The position numbers and the translations under genes were made by a program. DNA of 64,000 bases from assembly GCA_036924285.1 (NCBI GenBank), contig JAYKYS010000046.1, forward strand, positions 1 through 64,000. Reading direction: 5' to 3'. Below the pieces are notes generated by a model, which did not search any database, was not told the DNA's origin, and saw only the letters and a list, made by a program, of their open reading frames with translations. Within the stretch, counting starts at the first letter, position 1, and each line of letters begins with the position of its first letter. This document shows positions 1 through 9,827 of the stretch, piece after piece. This DNA comes from Asterella californica (taxonomy: Eukaryota; Streptophyta; Marchantiopsida; Marchantiales; Aytoniaceae).

Positions 1-216
1 AACCGCTGCCATCATGTCTTTAGGAACACCAATGGCAACAAGTCTGTCCCATAAGAGCTTCCTAGGCACCCTATCAAAAGCTTTTGTGTAGTCGATAAAG
101 CAACATAGAGAGATTTACCATTTCCTTTTGACTTCTCCCAAGCAACACGAAGGACAAAGGATATGATCAATGGTGCTAAAGGTAGGACGAAAACCTGCTT
201 GTGAACGAGCTCTCAC
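1..216 (-). pseudogene. LINE RT, N-terminal fragment cut by the window edge (unit 0)
   Basis: This matches the first ~72 codons of the reference RT, through motif A. Two single-base indels relative to every other copy (an A lost near 98, a G gained near 152) break the frame. They belong to the cluster of probable sequencing errors in the first 2.2 kb. Confidence 0.8.
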
Positions 217-934
217 ATATCAACCCTATCAACGCTATCAACATGAGTTTAGTCTAACCCTACCAACCCTACCAACCCTATATCAAAATCATTGCTCACT
301 TTGTAGTAGATATCAAGTGTTCAAGAGCATCAAGATAAAAATGTCTTTTGTGGTGGTCAAGACGGACCTTTGAGGTATTGGTGCTATCACCAAATCTTTT
401 GGTTTGTAAGATAAAGAAAAGCTAGACGAGGATAGTGAGAACAACAAAGGAGTATGATTTGATTCAAAGTTGGGGGGTCCAATACTTCAAACGTGAAAAT
501 AGAAGAACTATTAGTAGCTGAGACTAGGAGATAGTCTACTGTGCTTGTTCTATACATAGAGACGTATGTGTTTTGACTAGAATGAGGAAAATGAGATGTA
601 CCGTTCAAAACTTTCAAACTGCAAATCGATCCAAAAGTTAAAAATGCTCTTTCATGTCATTTGTGGAAGTATCTAAAGAGATACGAGATCAGATAAGATC
701 ATCGTCTTTTCTAGAATAGAAGAGTGATGAGAAGCATAAATTGTGTGAATTGACAAGTATGAATTCTGGCAATTGAAGTCTCTTACTATAAAGACCTTCT
801 CTTGATATTTCAGAACATCAAACAGAAAGACGATGAAAAGGTTGACTCATGCTACAGATTTGTGAGGTAAATGAGCATGTTCAAAGGTGTAAAATAGCAT
901 ATTGTATATAATATTATTTTTTTTGCTGTTGTAG

Positions 935-1647
935 ATGATGGAGGAGATTAAACAACTCCTTCATAAGGTACTTGCTGCGGTGGAAGAGGTATCTGTTGAA
1001 GTTATAGATTTGCATCGTGAGCTTGTTTCACACAAGAATGCGCTTACGGCCGTTATCATAGATGTTCATGCATTGAAGAAAATGCAAACTGTTGTAGCCA
1101 CCACCACCAAAGAAATCTCTTCTGGGGAGAAATCTGTTGTGGTAAAACGAGGGTTTCAAGGAGGTTGTTGAGAAGTTAGAGATGAAGGTGAAATCTATGC
1201 AGAGGCGGCTCAAGTCTCTTATTTCCAAGAGCAAGAGAATGAAAAGCAGAACCAACTCTCTAGGGTGAAGAACGTGAGAATTGTTGGGTTACCAGAGATA
1301 GACAAGGAAGACATCAAAGAAGCTGCTACCACTTTCTTTGCTGATACGCTTCATGTTCACAAGCTTGTACTAGTTTAGGCTTATAGCATCGAACAGAAGG
1401 GCTCACAACCTCAATCCATACTCCGCGAAGTTTGCTGATCAAGGACAACAAGATACAGCGATGGCTAACAAAGATGTCTTGAAGGGGAGGCAAATCTGGT
1501 TGGATCCAGATCTTACACTGCTACACAGCTGAAGCCAAGCTTAAGGAGCTCACTAGGGTAAAAGAAGCTCAACAAGGAGGGTTTGTTGCTTTTTTGAGAG
1601 ATGGACGTGCTGTGATTACTCAAAAGAAACGAGATACCTCCAAATAG
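935..1647 (+). pseudogene. LINE ORF1 copy, unit 1 (class I, error-rich)
   Basis: Short-form ORF1 with A in the upstream T tract. It carries four extra single-base indels: +1 near 1146, -1 near 1196, +1 near 1425 and +1 near 1526. These shift the frame from codon 71 onwards and no other copy has them. The TAG at codon 148 is also present. The indels are most likely sequencing errors. Confidence 0.75.
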
Positions 1648-1858
1648 CAATTCCTGACCCTCAGAGTTATGATGTGGAACATTCATCGAATTAAAGTACA
1701 CAGTGGTTTACGGTTTGAAACAAAGCTGATATCATCAACATGGTGGAGAATGAATGAATGAATGAATATCAAGCCCGGAAGACCCAAAGAATCAAATGAA
1801 GAAATAAAAAACAATACAAAGTCAACATGTGAGCCTAGGAAACCCTAGGAGATCGTAA

Positions 1859-3394
1859 TCAATGCAAAAGAGCATTGGTACGACAAGAAACTATATCTCT
1901 AATATAAAGCCCTAGTGGGAGAGCTGACATCTGTAAAAGTGTATAGAAATCACTAGCAACTATCTTATGTCTACATCTAATCTCATCATACAAGGGACAT
2001 ACAATGAATACATGATCCTCATCCTCTATCTGATCACAAAGTCTACAAAGCCGTTCACTCCTAACAATGTTTAACCAACGCCCTTCCTTAATGCCAAGTC
2101 TATGAGAGCTAGTGCGGTGCTGAGCGATGATATGCCAAAGAGAGATTGAAATAGGTGCCCGGAGGTACTCTTGTTCACAATACACCAACATGGGATTGGA
2201 CATGCTGTTGATAGTAAGCCATCTTGTCTTGGATTGAGACCATATAGCATGTAAAAACCTTTTCTGAATCAACTCCCGAAGAGCAATAGGTGGAAGGTCA
2301 AAATCACGTTAAAAAATGTTCCATTTTCCACACCAAGCCACCACATCAGCATACCAACCGAATAAGAATGTAGCTCTTAGAGCTTGACAAGGTAATCTCG
2401 TCTCTCCAAGGGATCTCACTCTTGAGACATAAATGATATTGAAGTAAAGAGCTTCTGCTTCCACGGATAAGCAACCAGATTCAGCAAGGAGCATAGCATA
2501 TGGTGTTTGGCATCTTACACCAAGCTCCACTTGTAAGAACACTTTTTGAACCTTCTCGATACATTCCCAAGCTCCTTTCCTTGCACCAGGCCCCCACACT
2601 TGAACACCATAAAGTATCACAGGCAAAACCAAACTCCTGAAGACAAACTTTCTCAAATCCCATGCTAAGAGATGAGCACGTCGACAACGATTCAAAAGAG
2701 AGTACAAAGCTTTGTAACCAGCTTCAACTCTCTTATGAATGCACAAAGCCCAACTGTAGTTATGAGAGAAGTCAATGCCCAAGTACTTGTAACTCTCCAC
2801 TTGTTGTAAAACTTGGCCCTTGTAGAGAAAAGAATGGCGCACTTTTGAACCCACCACCATCACCTTGGACTTCGAAAGGTTCACTTCCATCTGCATGTTG
2901 TTGCAAAAGACCTCAAGAGCATCCAAATGTCGTTGTAAACTCAAAGGATCACGTGATAGAAGGATGATATCATCAGCATAAATCAATGCTTGAATGATAT
3001 AGATTCCCAACTTCACACCTTCTCTTCCAAATTCAGCAAGACATCTCTCCACGTCATCAATGAAGATACCAAATAGAGTAGGGGAGAGAGGACAACCTTG
3101 AATGACTCCAATAGTGCTAAAGATCTCCTTTGATTGTGTCGAGGTAAGCTTCACATAAACTCGTTCATAGAGTTTAGAAACCGCTGCCATCATGTCTTTA
3201 GGAACACCAATGGCAACAAGTCTGTCCCATAAGAGCTTCCTAGGCACCCTATCAAAAGCTTTTGTGTAGTCGATAAAAGCAACATAGAGAGATTTACCAT
3301 TTCCTTTTGACTTCTCCCAAGCAACACGAAGACAAAGGATATGATCAATGGTGCTAAAGGTAGGACGAAAACCTGCTTGTGAACGAGCTCTCAC
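1859..3394 (-). pseudogene. LINE RT-zinc knuckle copy, unit 1 (class I)
   Basis: The RT part (2309-3394) is identical in protein to the reference. In the knuckle part a +1 near 2196 and a -1 near 2222 compensate each other, changing about nine residues (around SKTRWLTINSMS) before the frame recovers. Ile at position 443. Downstream of about 2225 the error cluster ends. Confidence 0.85.
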
Positions 3395-4117
3395 ATATCA
3401 ACCCTATCAACGCTATCAACATGAGTTTAGTCTAAACCCTACCAACCCTACCAACCCTATATCAAAATCATTGCTCCACTTTGTAGTAGATATCAAGTGT
3501 TCAAGAGCATCAAGATAAAAATGTCTTTTGTGGTGGTCAAGACGGACCTTTGAGGTATTGGTGCTATCACCAAATCCTTTTGGTTTGTAAGATAAAGAAA
3601 AGCTAGACGAGGATAGTGAGAACAACAAAGGAGTATGATTTGATTCAAGTTGGGGGTCCAATACTTCAAACGTGAAAAATAGAAGAACTATTAGTAGCTG
3701 AGACTAGGAGATAGTCTACTGTGCTTGTTCTATACATAGAGACGTATGTGTTTTGACTAGAATGAGGAAAATGAGATGTACCGTTCAAAACTTTCAAACT
3801 GCAAATCGATCCAAAAGTTAGAAAATGCTCTTTCATGTCATTTGTGGAAGTATCTAAAGAGATACGAGATCAGATAAGATCATCGTCTTTTCTAGAATAG
3901 AAGAGTGATGAGAAGCATAAAATTGTGTGAATTGACAAGTATGAATTCTGGCATTGAAGTCTCTTACTATAAAGACCTTCTCTTGATATTTCAGAACATC
4001 AAACAGAAAGACGATGAAAAGGTTGACTCATGCTACAGAATTTGGTGAGGTAAATGAGCATGTTCAAAGGTGTAAAATAGCATATTGTATATAATATTAT
4101 TTTTTTTGCTGTTGTAG

Positions 4118-4828
4118 ATGATGGAGGAGATTAAACAACTCCTTCATAAGGTACTTGCTGCGGTGGAAGAGGTATCTGTTGAAGTTATAGATTTGCATCG
4201 TGAGCTTGTTTCACACAAGAATGCGCTTACGGCCGTTATCATAGATGTTCATGCATTGAAGAAAATGCAAACTGTTGTAGCCACCACCACCAAAGAAATC
4301 TCTTCTGGGGAGAAATCTGTTGTGGTAAACGAGGGTTTCAAGGAGGTTGTTGAGAAGTTAGAGATGAAGGTGAAATCTTATGCAGAGGCGGCTCAAGTCT
4401 CTTATTTCCAAGAGCAAGAGAATGAAAAGCAGAACCAACTCTCTAGGGTGAAGAACGTGAGAATTGTTGGGTTACCAGAGATAGACAAGGAAGACATCAA
4501 AGAAGCTGCTACCACTTTCTTTGCTGATACGCTTCATGTTCACAAGCTTGTACTAGTTTAGGCTTATAGCATCGAACAGAAGGGCTCACAACCTCAATCC
4601 ATACTCGCGAAGTTTGCTGATCAAGGACAACAAGATACAGCGATGGCTAACAAAGATGTCTTGAAGGGGAGGCAAATCTGGTTGGATCCAGATCTTACAC
4701 TGCTACAAGCTGAAGCCAAGCTTAAGGAGCTCACTAGGGTAAAAGAAGCTCAACAAGGAGGGTTTGTTGCTTTTTTGAGAGATGGACGTGCTGTGATTAC
4801 TCAAAAGAAACGAGATACCTCCAAATAG
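4118..4828 (+). pseudogene. LINE ORF1 copy, unit 2 (class I)
   Basis: Protein identical to the unit 3 reference in both parts, with the in-frame TAG at 4559-4561. A-interrupted T tract upstream; short form. Confidence 0.72.
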
Positions 4829-5040
4829 CAATTCCTGACCCTCAGAGTTATGATGTGGAACATTCATCGAATTAAAGTACACAAGTGGTTTACCGGTTTG
4901 AAACAAAGCTGATATCATCAACATGGTGGAGAATGAATGAATGAATGAATATCAAGCCCGGAAGACCCAAAGAATCAAATGGAAGAAATAAAAACAATAC
5001 AAAGTCAACATGTGAGCCTAGGAAACCCTAGGAGATCGTA

Positions 5041-6576
5041 TCAATGCAAAAGAGCATTGGTACGACAAGAAACTATATCTCTAATATAAAGCCCTAGTGG
5101 GAGAGCTGACATCTGTAAAAGTGTATAGAAATCACTAGCAACTATCTTATGTCTACATCTAATCTCATCATACAAGGGACATACAATGAATACATGATCC
5201 TCATCCTCTATCTGATCACAAAGTCTACAAAGCCGTTCACTCCTAACAATGTTTAACCAACGCCCTTCCTTAATGCCAAGTCTATGAGAGCTAGTGCGGT
5301 GCTGAGCGATGATATGCCAAAGAGAGATTGAAATAGGTGCCCGGAGGTACTCTTGTTCACAATACACCAACATGGGATTGACATGCTGTTGATAGTAAGC
5401 CATCTTTGTCTTGGATTGAGACCATATAGCATGTAAAAACCTTTTCTGAATCAACTCCCGAAGAGCAATAGGTGGAAGGTCAAAATCACGTTAAAAAATG
5501 TTCCATTTTCCACACCAAGCCACCACATCAGCATACCAACCGAATAAGAATGTAGCTCTTAGAGCTTGACAAGGTAATCTCGTCTCTCCAAGGGATCTCA
5601 CTCTTGAGACATAAATGATATTGAAGTAAAGAGCTTCTGCTTCCACGGATAAGCAACCAGATTCAGCAAGGAGCATAGCATATGGTGTTTGGCATCTTAC
5701 ACCAAGCTCCACTTGTAAGAACACTTTTTGAACCTTCTCGATACATTCCCAAGCTCCTTTCCTTGCACCAGGCCCCCACACTTGAACACCATAAAGTATC
5801 ACAGGCAAAACCAAACTCCTGAAGACAAACTTTCTCAAATCCCATGCTAAGAGATGAGCACGTCGACAACGATTCAAAAGAGAGTACAAAGCTTTGTAAC
5901 CAGCTTCAACTCTCTTATGAATGCACAAAGCCCAACTGTAGTTATGAGAGAAGTCAATGCCCAAGTACTTGTAACTCTCCACTTGTTGTAAAACTTGGCC
6001 CTTGTAGAGAAAAGAATGGCGCACTTTTGAACCCACCACCATCACCTTGGACTTCGAAAGGTTCACTTCCATCTGCATGTTGTTGCAAAAGACCTCAAGA
6101 GCATCCAAATGTCGTTGTAAACTCAAAGGATCACGTGATAGAAGGATGATATCATCAGCATAAATCAATGCTTGAATGATATAGATTCCCAACTTCACAC
6201 CTTCTCTTCCAAATTCAGCAAGACATCTCTCCACGTCATCAATGAAGATACCAAATAGAGTAGGGGAGAGAGGACAACCTTGAATGACTCCAATAGTGCT
6301 AAAGATCTCCTTTGATTGTGTCGAGGTAAGCTTCACATAAACTCGTTCATAGAGTTTAGAAACCGCTGCCATCATGTCTTTAGGAACACCAATGGCAACA
6401 AGTCTGTCCCATAAGAGCTTCCTAGGCACCCTATCAAAAGCTTTTGTGTAGTCGATAAAAGCAACATAGAGAGATTTACCATTTCCTTTTGACTTCTCCC
6501 AAGCAACACGAAGACAAAGGATATGATCAATGGTGCTAAAGGTAGGACGAAAACCTGCTTGTGAACGAGCTCTCAC
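5041..6576 (-). pseudogene. LINE RT-zinc knuckle copy, unit 2 (class I)
   Basis: Identical in protein to the reference. The in-frame TAA is at 5493-5491; Ile443. Confidence 0.88.
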
Positions 6577-7231
6577 ATATCAACCCTATCAACGCTATCA
6601 ACATGAGTTTAGTCTAAACCCTACCAACCCTACCAACCCTATATCAAAATCATTGCTCCACTTTGTAGTAGATATCAAGTGTTCAAGAGCATCAAGATAA
6701 AAATGTCTTTTGTGGTGGTCAAGACGGACCTTTGAGGTATTGGTGCTATCACCAAATCCTTTTGGTTTGTAAGATAAAGAAAAGCTAGACGAGGATAGTG
6801 AGAACAACAAAGGAGTATGATTTGATTCAAGTTGGGGGTCCAATACTTCAAACGTGAAAAATAGAAGAACTATTAGTAGCTGAGACTAGGAGATAGTCTA
6901 CTGTGCTTGTTCTATACATAGAGACGTATGTGTTTTGACTAGAATGAGGAAAATGAGATGTACCGTTCAAAACTTTCAAACTGCAAATCGATCCAAAAGT
7001 TAGAAAATGCTCTTTCATGTCATTTGTGGAAGTATCTAAAGAGATACGAGATCAGATAAGATCATCGTCTTTTCTAGAATAGAAGAGTGATGAGAAGCAT
7101 AAAATTGTGTGAATTGACAAGTATGAATTCTGGCATTGAAGTCTCTTACTATAAAGACCTTCTCTTGATATTTCAGAACATCAAACAGAAAGACGATGAA
7201 AAGGTTGACTCATGCTACAGAATTTGGTGAG

Positions 7232-7299
7232 GTAAATGAGCATGTTCAAAGGTGTAAAATAGCATATTGTATATAATATTATTTTTTTTGCTGTTGTAG
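7232..7299 (+). other. Candidate 68-bp GT-AG intron just upstream of ORF1 (reference)
   Basis: GAG|GTAAATGAG at 7229-7240 is a good 5' splice site, and a T-rich tract then GCTGTTGTAG ends at 7299, directly before the ORF1 ATG. The interval is very AT-rich. An ATG at 7196 opens 12 codons (MKRLTHATEFGE) that would join ORF1 in frame after splicing; without splicing that frame closes at a TAA inside the interval. A TATATAA at 7270-7276, 24 bp before the ORF1 ATG, is an alternative promoter reading of the same stretch. A second acceptor-like site (TTGATATTTCAG) ends at about 7175. The intron call is inference from signals only. Confidence 0.35.
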
Positions 7300-8010
7300 A
7301 TGATGGAGGAGATTAAACAACTCCTTCATAAGGTACTTGCTGCGGTGGAAGAGGTATCTGTTGAAGTTATAGATTTGCATCGTGAGCTTGTTTCACACAA
7401 GAATGCGCTTACGGCCGTTATCATAGATGTTCATGCATTGAAGAAAATGCAAACTGTTGTAGCCACCACCACCAAAGAAATCTCTTCTGGGGAGAAATCT
7501 GTTGTGGTAAACGAGGGTTTCAAGGAGGTTGTTGAGAAGTTAGAGATGAAGGTGAAATCTTATGCAGAGGCGGCTCAAGTCTCTTATTTCCAAGAGCAAG
7601 AGAATGAAAAGCAGAACCAACTCTCTAGGGTGAAGAACGTGAGAATTGTTGGGTTACCAGAGATAGACAAGGAAGACATCAAAGAAGCTGCTACCACTTT
7701 CTTTGCTGATACGCTTCATGTTCACAAGCTTGTACTAGTTTAGGCTTATAGCATCGAACAGAAGGGCTCACAACCTCAATCCATACTCGCGAAGTTTGCT
7801 GATCAAGGACAACAAGATACAGCGATGGCTAACAAAGATGTCTTGAAGGGGAGGCAAATCTGGTTGGATCCAGATCTTACACTGCTACAAGCTGAAGCCA
7901 AGCTTAAGGAGCTCACTAGGGTAAAAGAAGCTCAACAAGGAGGGTTTGTTGCTTTTTTGAGAGATGGACGTGCTGTGATTACTCAAAAGAAACGAGATAC
8001 CTCCAAATAG
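7300..8010 (+). pseudogene. LINE ORF1-like nucleic-acid-binding protein, one in-frame stop (unit 3, reference copy)
   Basis: The frame is open from ATG 7300 to TAG 8008-8010 except for a single TAG at 7741-7743 (codon 148 of 236). Residues 1 to about 110 are Glu/Lys/Val-rich with heptad-like spacing, probably a coiled coil. Residues 113-121 (NVRIVGLPE) match the start of the RRM-like domain of L1-type ORF1 proteins. Past the stop, residues 162-168 (ILAKFAD) and 184-194 (GRQIWLDPDLT) look like the C-terminal domain of the same family, so both parts belong to one gene. ORF1 proteins coat LINE RNA and act as nucleic-acid chaperones in the retrotransposition RNP. The endonuclease stub follows 21 bp downstream on the same strand, the normal LINE order. 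The family call rests on motif recognition, not on a search. The stop is present in all 20 copies, so it predates amplification. Class I: short form, Val117. Confidence 0.72.
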
Positions 8011-8031
8011 CAATTCCTGACCCTCAGAGTT

Positions 8032-8112
8032 ATGATGTGGAACATTCATCGAATTAAAGTACACAAGTGGTTTACCGGTTTGAAACAAAGCTGATATCAT
8101 CAACATGGTGGA
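8032..8112 (+). pseudogene. Truncated start of LINE ORF2 endonuclease (unit 3, reference)
   Basis: Twenty-one bases after the ORF1 stop, ATG 8032 opens a 20-codon frame beginning MMWNIHRIKVHKW and ending at TGA 8092-8094. Shifting by one base from 8087 gives KADII. A WN near the start followed about 20 residues later by a hydrophobic DII is the usual N-terminal pattern of APE-type endonucleases in LINE ORF2, where the Asn is an active-site residue. The QE motif expected next is absent, and the sequence runs into (GAAT)5. I read this as the first ~25 codons of ORF2 with a 1-base frameshift and a breakpoint near 8100. The match is short, so this is moderate evidence only. Equivalent stubs start 63-bp upstream of the repeat tails' neighbourhood in every unit, for example at 4850 and 11214. 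Confidence 0.45.
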
Positions 8113-8132
8113 GAATGAATGAATGAATGAAT
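8113..8132. repeat. (GAAT)5 tetranucleotide run at the junction of the two LINE halves
   Basis: Five perfect GAAT units (ATTC on the RT strand) lie between the plus-strand endonuclease stub and the minus-strand LINE 3' region. On the RT strand the run follows the ORF2 end by about 90 bp, the place where a LINE 3' tail is expected; several LINE families end in short simple repeats rather than poly(A). The run has the same length in all 20 units (first at 1748-1767, last at 62259-62278). Confidence 0.85.
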
Positions 8133-8198
8133 ATCAAGCCCGGAAGACCCAAAGAATCAAATGGAAGAAATAAAAACAATACAAAGTCAACATGTGAG

Positions 8199-8214
8199 CC
8201 TAGGAAACCCTAGG
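8199..8214. repeat. Paired CCTAGG palindromes, 4 bp apart
   Basis: CCTAGG occurs at 8199-8204 and 8209-8214, separated by AAAC, just beyond the minus-strand ORF2 stop in the putative LINE 3' UTR. It could form a small hairpin. It is present in every unit. No function can be assigned. Confidence 0.4.
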
Positions 8215-8222
8215 AGATCGTA

Positions 8223-9758
8223 TCAATGCAAAAGAGCATTGGTACGACAAGAAACTATATCTCTAATATAAAGCCCTAGTGGGAGAGCTGACATCTGTAA
8301 AAGTGTATAGAAATCACTAGCAACTATCTTATGTCTACATCTAATCTCATCATACAAGGGACATACAATGAATACATGATCCTCATCCTCTATCTGATCA
8401 CAAAGTCTACAAAGCCGTTCACTCCTAACAATGTTTAACCAACGCCCTTCCTTAATGCCAAGTCTATGAGAGCTAGTGCGGTGCTGAGCGATGATATGCC
8501 AAAGAGAGATTGAAATAGGTGCCCGGAGGTACTCTTGTTCACAATACACCAACATGGGATTGACATGCTGTTGATAGTAAGCCATCTTTGTCTTGGATTG
8601 AGACCATATAGCATGTAAAAACCTTTTCTGAATCAACTCCCGAAGAGCAATAGGTGGAAGGTCAAAATCACGTTAAAAAATGTTCCATTTTCCACACCAA
8701 GCCACCACATCAGCATACCAACCGAATAAGAATGTAGCTCTTAGAGCTTGACAAGGTAATCTCGTCTCTCCAAGGGATCTCACTCTTGAGACATAAATGA
8801 TATTGAAGTAAAGAGCTTCTGCTTCCACGGATAAGCAACCAGATTCAGCAAGGAGCATAGCATATGGTGTTTGGCATCTTACACCAAGCTCCACTTGTAA
8901 GAACACTTTTTGAACCTTCTCGATACATTCCCAAGCTCCTTTCCTTGCACCAGGCCCCCACACTTGAACACCATAAAGTATCACAGGCAAAACCAAACTC
9001 CTGAAGACAAACTTTCTCAAATCCCATGCTAAGAGATGAGCACGTCGACAACGATTCAAAAGAGAGTACAAAGCTTTGTAACCAGCTTCAACTCTCTTAT
9101 GAATGCACAAAGCCCAACTGTAGTTATGAGAGAAGTCAATGCCCAAGTACTTGTAACTCTCCACTTGTTGTAAAACTTGGCCCTTGTAGAGAAAAGAATG
9201 GCGCACTTTTGAACCCACCACCATCACCTTGGACTTCGAAAGGTTCACTTCCATCTGCATGTTGTTGCAAAAGACCTCAAGAGCATCCAAATGTCGTTGT
9301 AAACTCAAAGGATCACGTGATAGAAGGATGATATCATCAGCATAAATCAATGCTTGAATGATATAGATTCCCAACTTCACACCTTCTCTTCCAAATTCAG
9401 CAAGACATCTCTCCACGTCATCAATGAAGATACCAAATAGAGTAGGGGAGAGAGGACAACCTTGAATGACTCCAATAGTGCTAAAGATCTCCTTTGATTG
9501 TGTCGAGGTAAGCTTCACATAAACTCGTTCATAGAGTTTAGAAACCGCTGCCATCATGTCTTTAGGAACACCAATGGCAACAAGTCTGTCCCATAAGAGC
9601 TTCCTAGGCACCCTATCAAAAGCTTTTGTGTAGTCGATAAAAGCAACATAGAGAGATTTACCATTTCCTTTTGACTTCTCCCAAGCAACACGAAGACAAA
9701 GGATATGATCAATGGTGCTAAAGGTAGGACGAAAACCTGCTTGTGAACGAGCTCTCAC
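8223..9758 (-). pseudogene. LINE ORF2 3' half: reverse transcriptase core and CCHC zinc knuckle, one in-frame stop (unit 3, reference copy)
   Basis: One minus-strand frame runs from 9758 to the TGA at 8225-8223, broken only by TAA at 8675-8673 (codon 362 of 511). Numbering from 9758: QAGFRP at 6-11; RT motif A DYTKAFD from catalytic Asp42; motif B QGCPLSPTLFG at 99-109; motif C YADD at 139-142 with both catalytic Asp; KSKVMV at 175-180; and YKYLG at 202-206. After the stop, residues 450-466 form C-X2-C-X7-H-X4-C, the C-terminal knuckle of LINE ORF2. In an intact element this enzyme copies its RNA at a nicked target (TPRT). Here the endonuclease and the RT N-terminus are missing. A TGA lies two codons upstream of the first listed codon, which is GTG, so there is no natural start. 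All catalytic residues remain, but the protein could not be made intact. Class I (Ile443). Confidence 0.88.
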
Positions 9759-9827
9759 ATATCAACCCTATCAACGCTATCAACATGAGTTTAGTCTAAA
9801 CCCTACCAACCCTACCAACCTTATATC
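9759..9827. repeat. Degenerate telomere-like tract (CCCTATCAA / ACCCTACCA repeats)
   Basis: Immediately outside the RT breakpoint are CAACCCTATCAACGCTATCA and, after about 20 bp, AAACCCTA followed by repeats of the 9-mer ACCCTACCA. Each contains CCCTA and the second begins with a perfect AAACCCTA, the plant-type telomere permutation, but the rest is a 9-bp rather than 7-bp repeat. This copy carries a C-to-T change at 9821 found in no other unit. The tract recurs in every spacer (for example 6577-6645). Confidence 0.55.

Noticed and set aside
1..2230. An older, degenerate edge unit of the array
   Set aside because: Ageing would leave many substitutions. Here nearly all differences are single-base indels at homopolymers, with two compensating frameshifts, which points to sequencing error.
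7825..8010. The 61-codon ORF as a separate small gene
   Set aside because: It shares a frame with the upstream ORF1 part across a single TAG, and similarity continues between the two. It is the ORF1 C-terminus, not a new gene.
7885..8106. A 73-codon minus-strand ORF over the end of ORF1
   Set aside because: It is antisense to the ORF1 C-terminal domain and the endonuclease stub, with no independent support.
8199..8214. The paired CCTAGG palindromes as a terminator or recombination site
   Set aside because: The stems are only 6 bp and no T tract or known site resembles this. It is listed only as a small repeat.
8845..9051. A 68-codon minus-strand ORF inside RT
   Set aside because: It is an alternative frame of the RT gene. 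The RT frame carries the conserved motifs, so this is a shadow.
9026..9331. A 101-codon plus-strand ORF repeated in every unit
   Set aside because: It lies wholly antisense to the RT core, has no recognisable domain, and is explained by the RT coding sequence.
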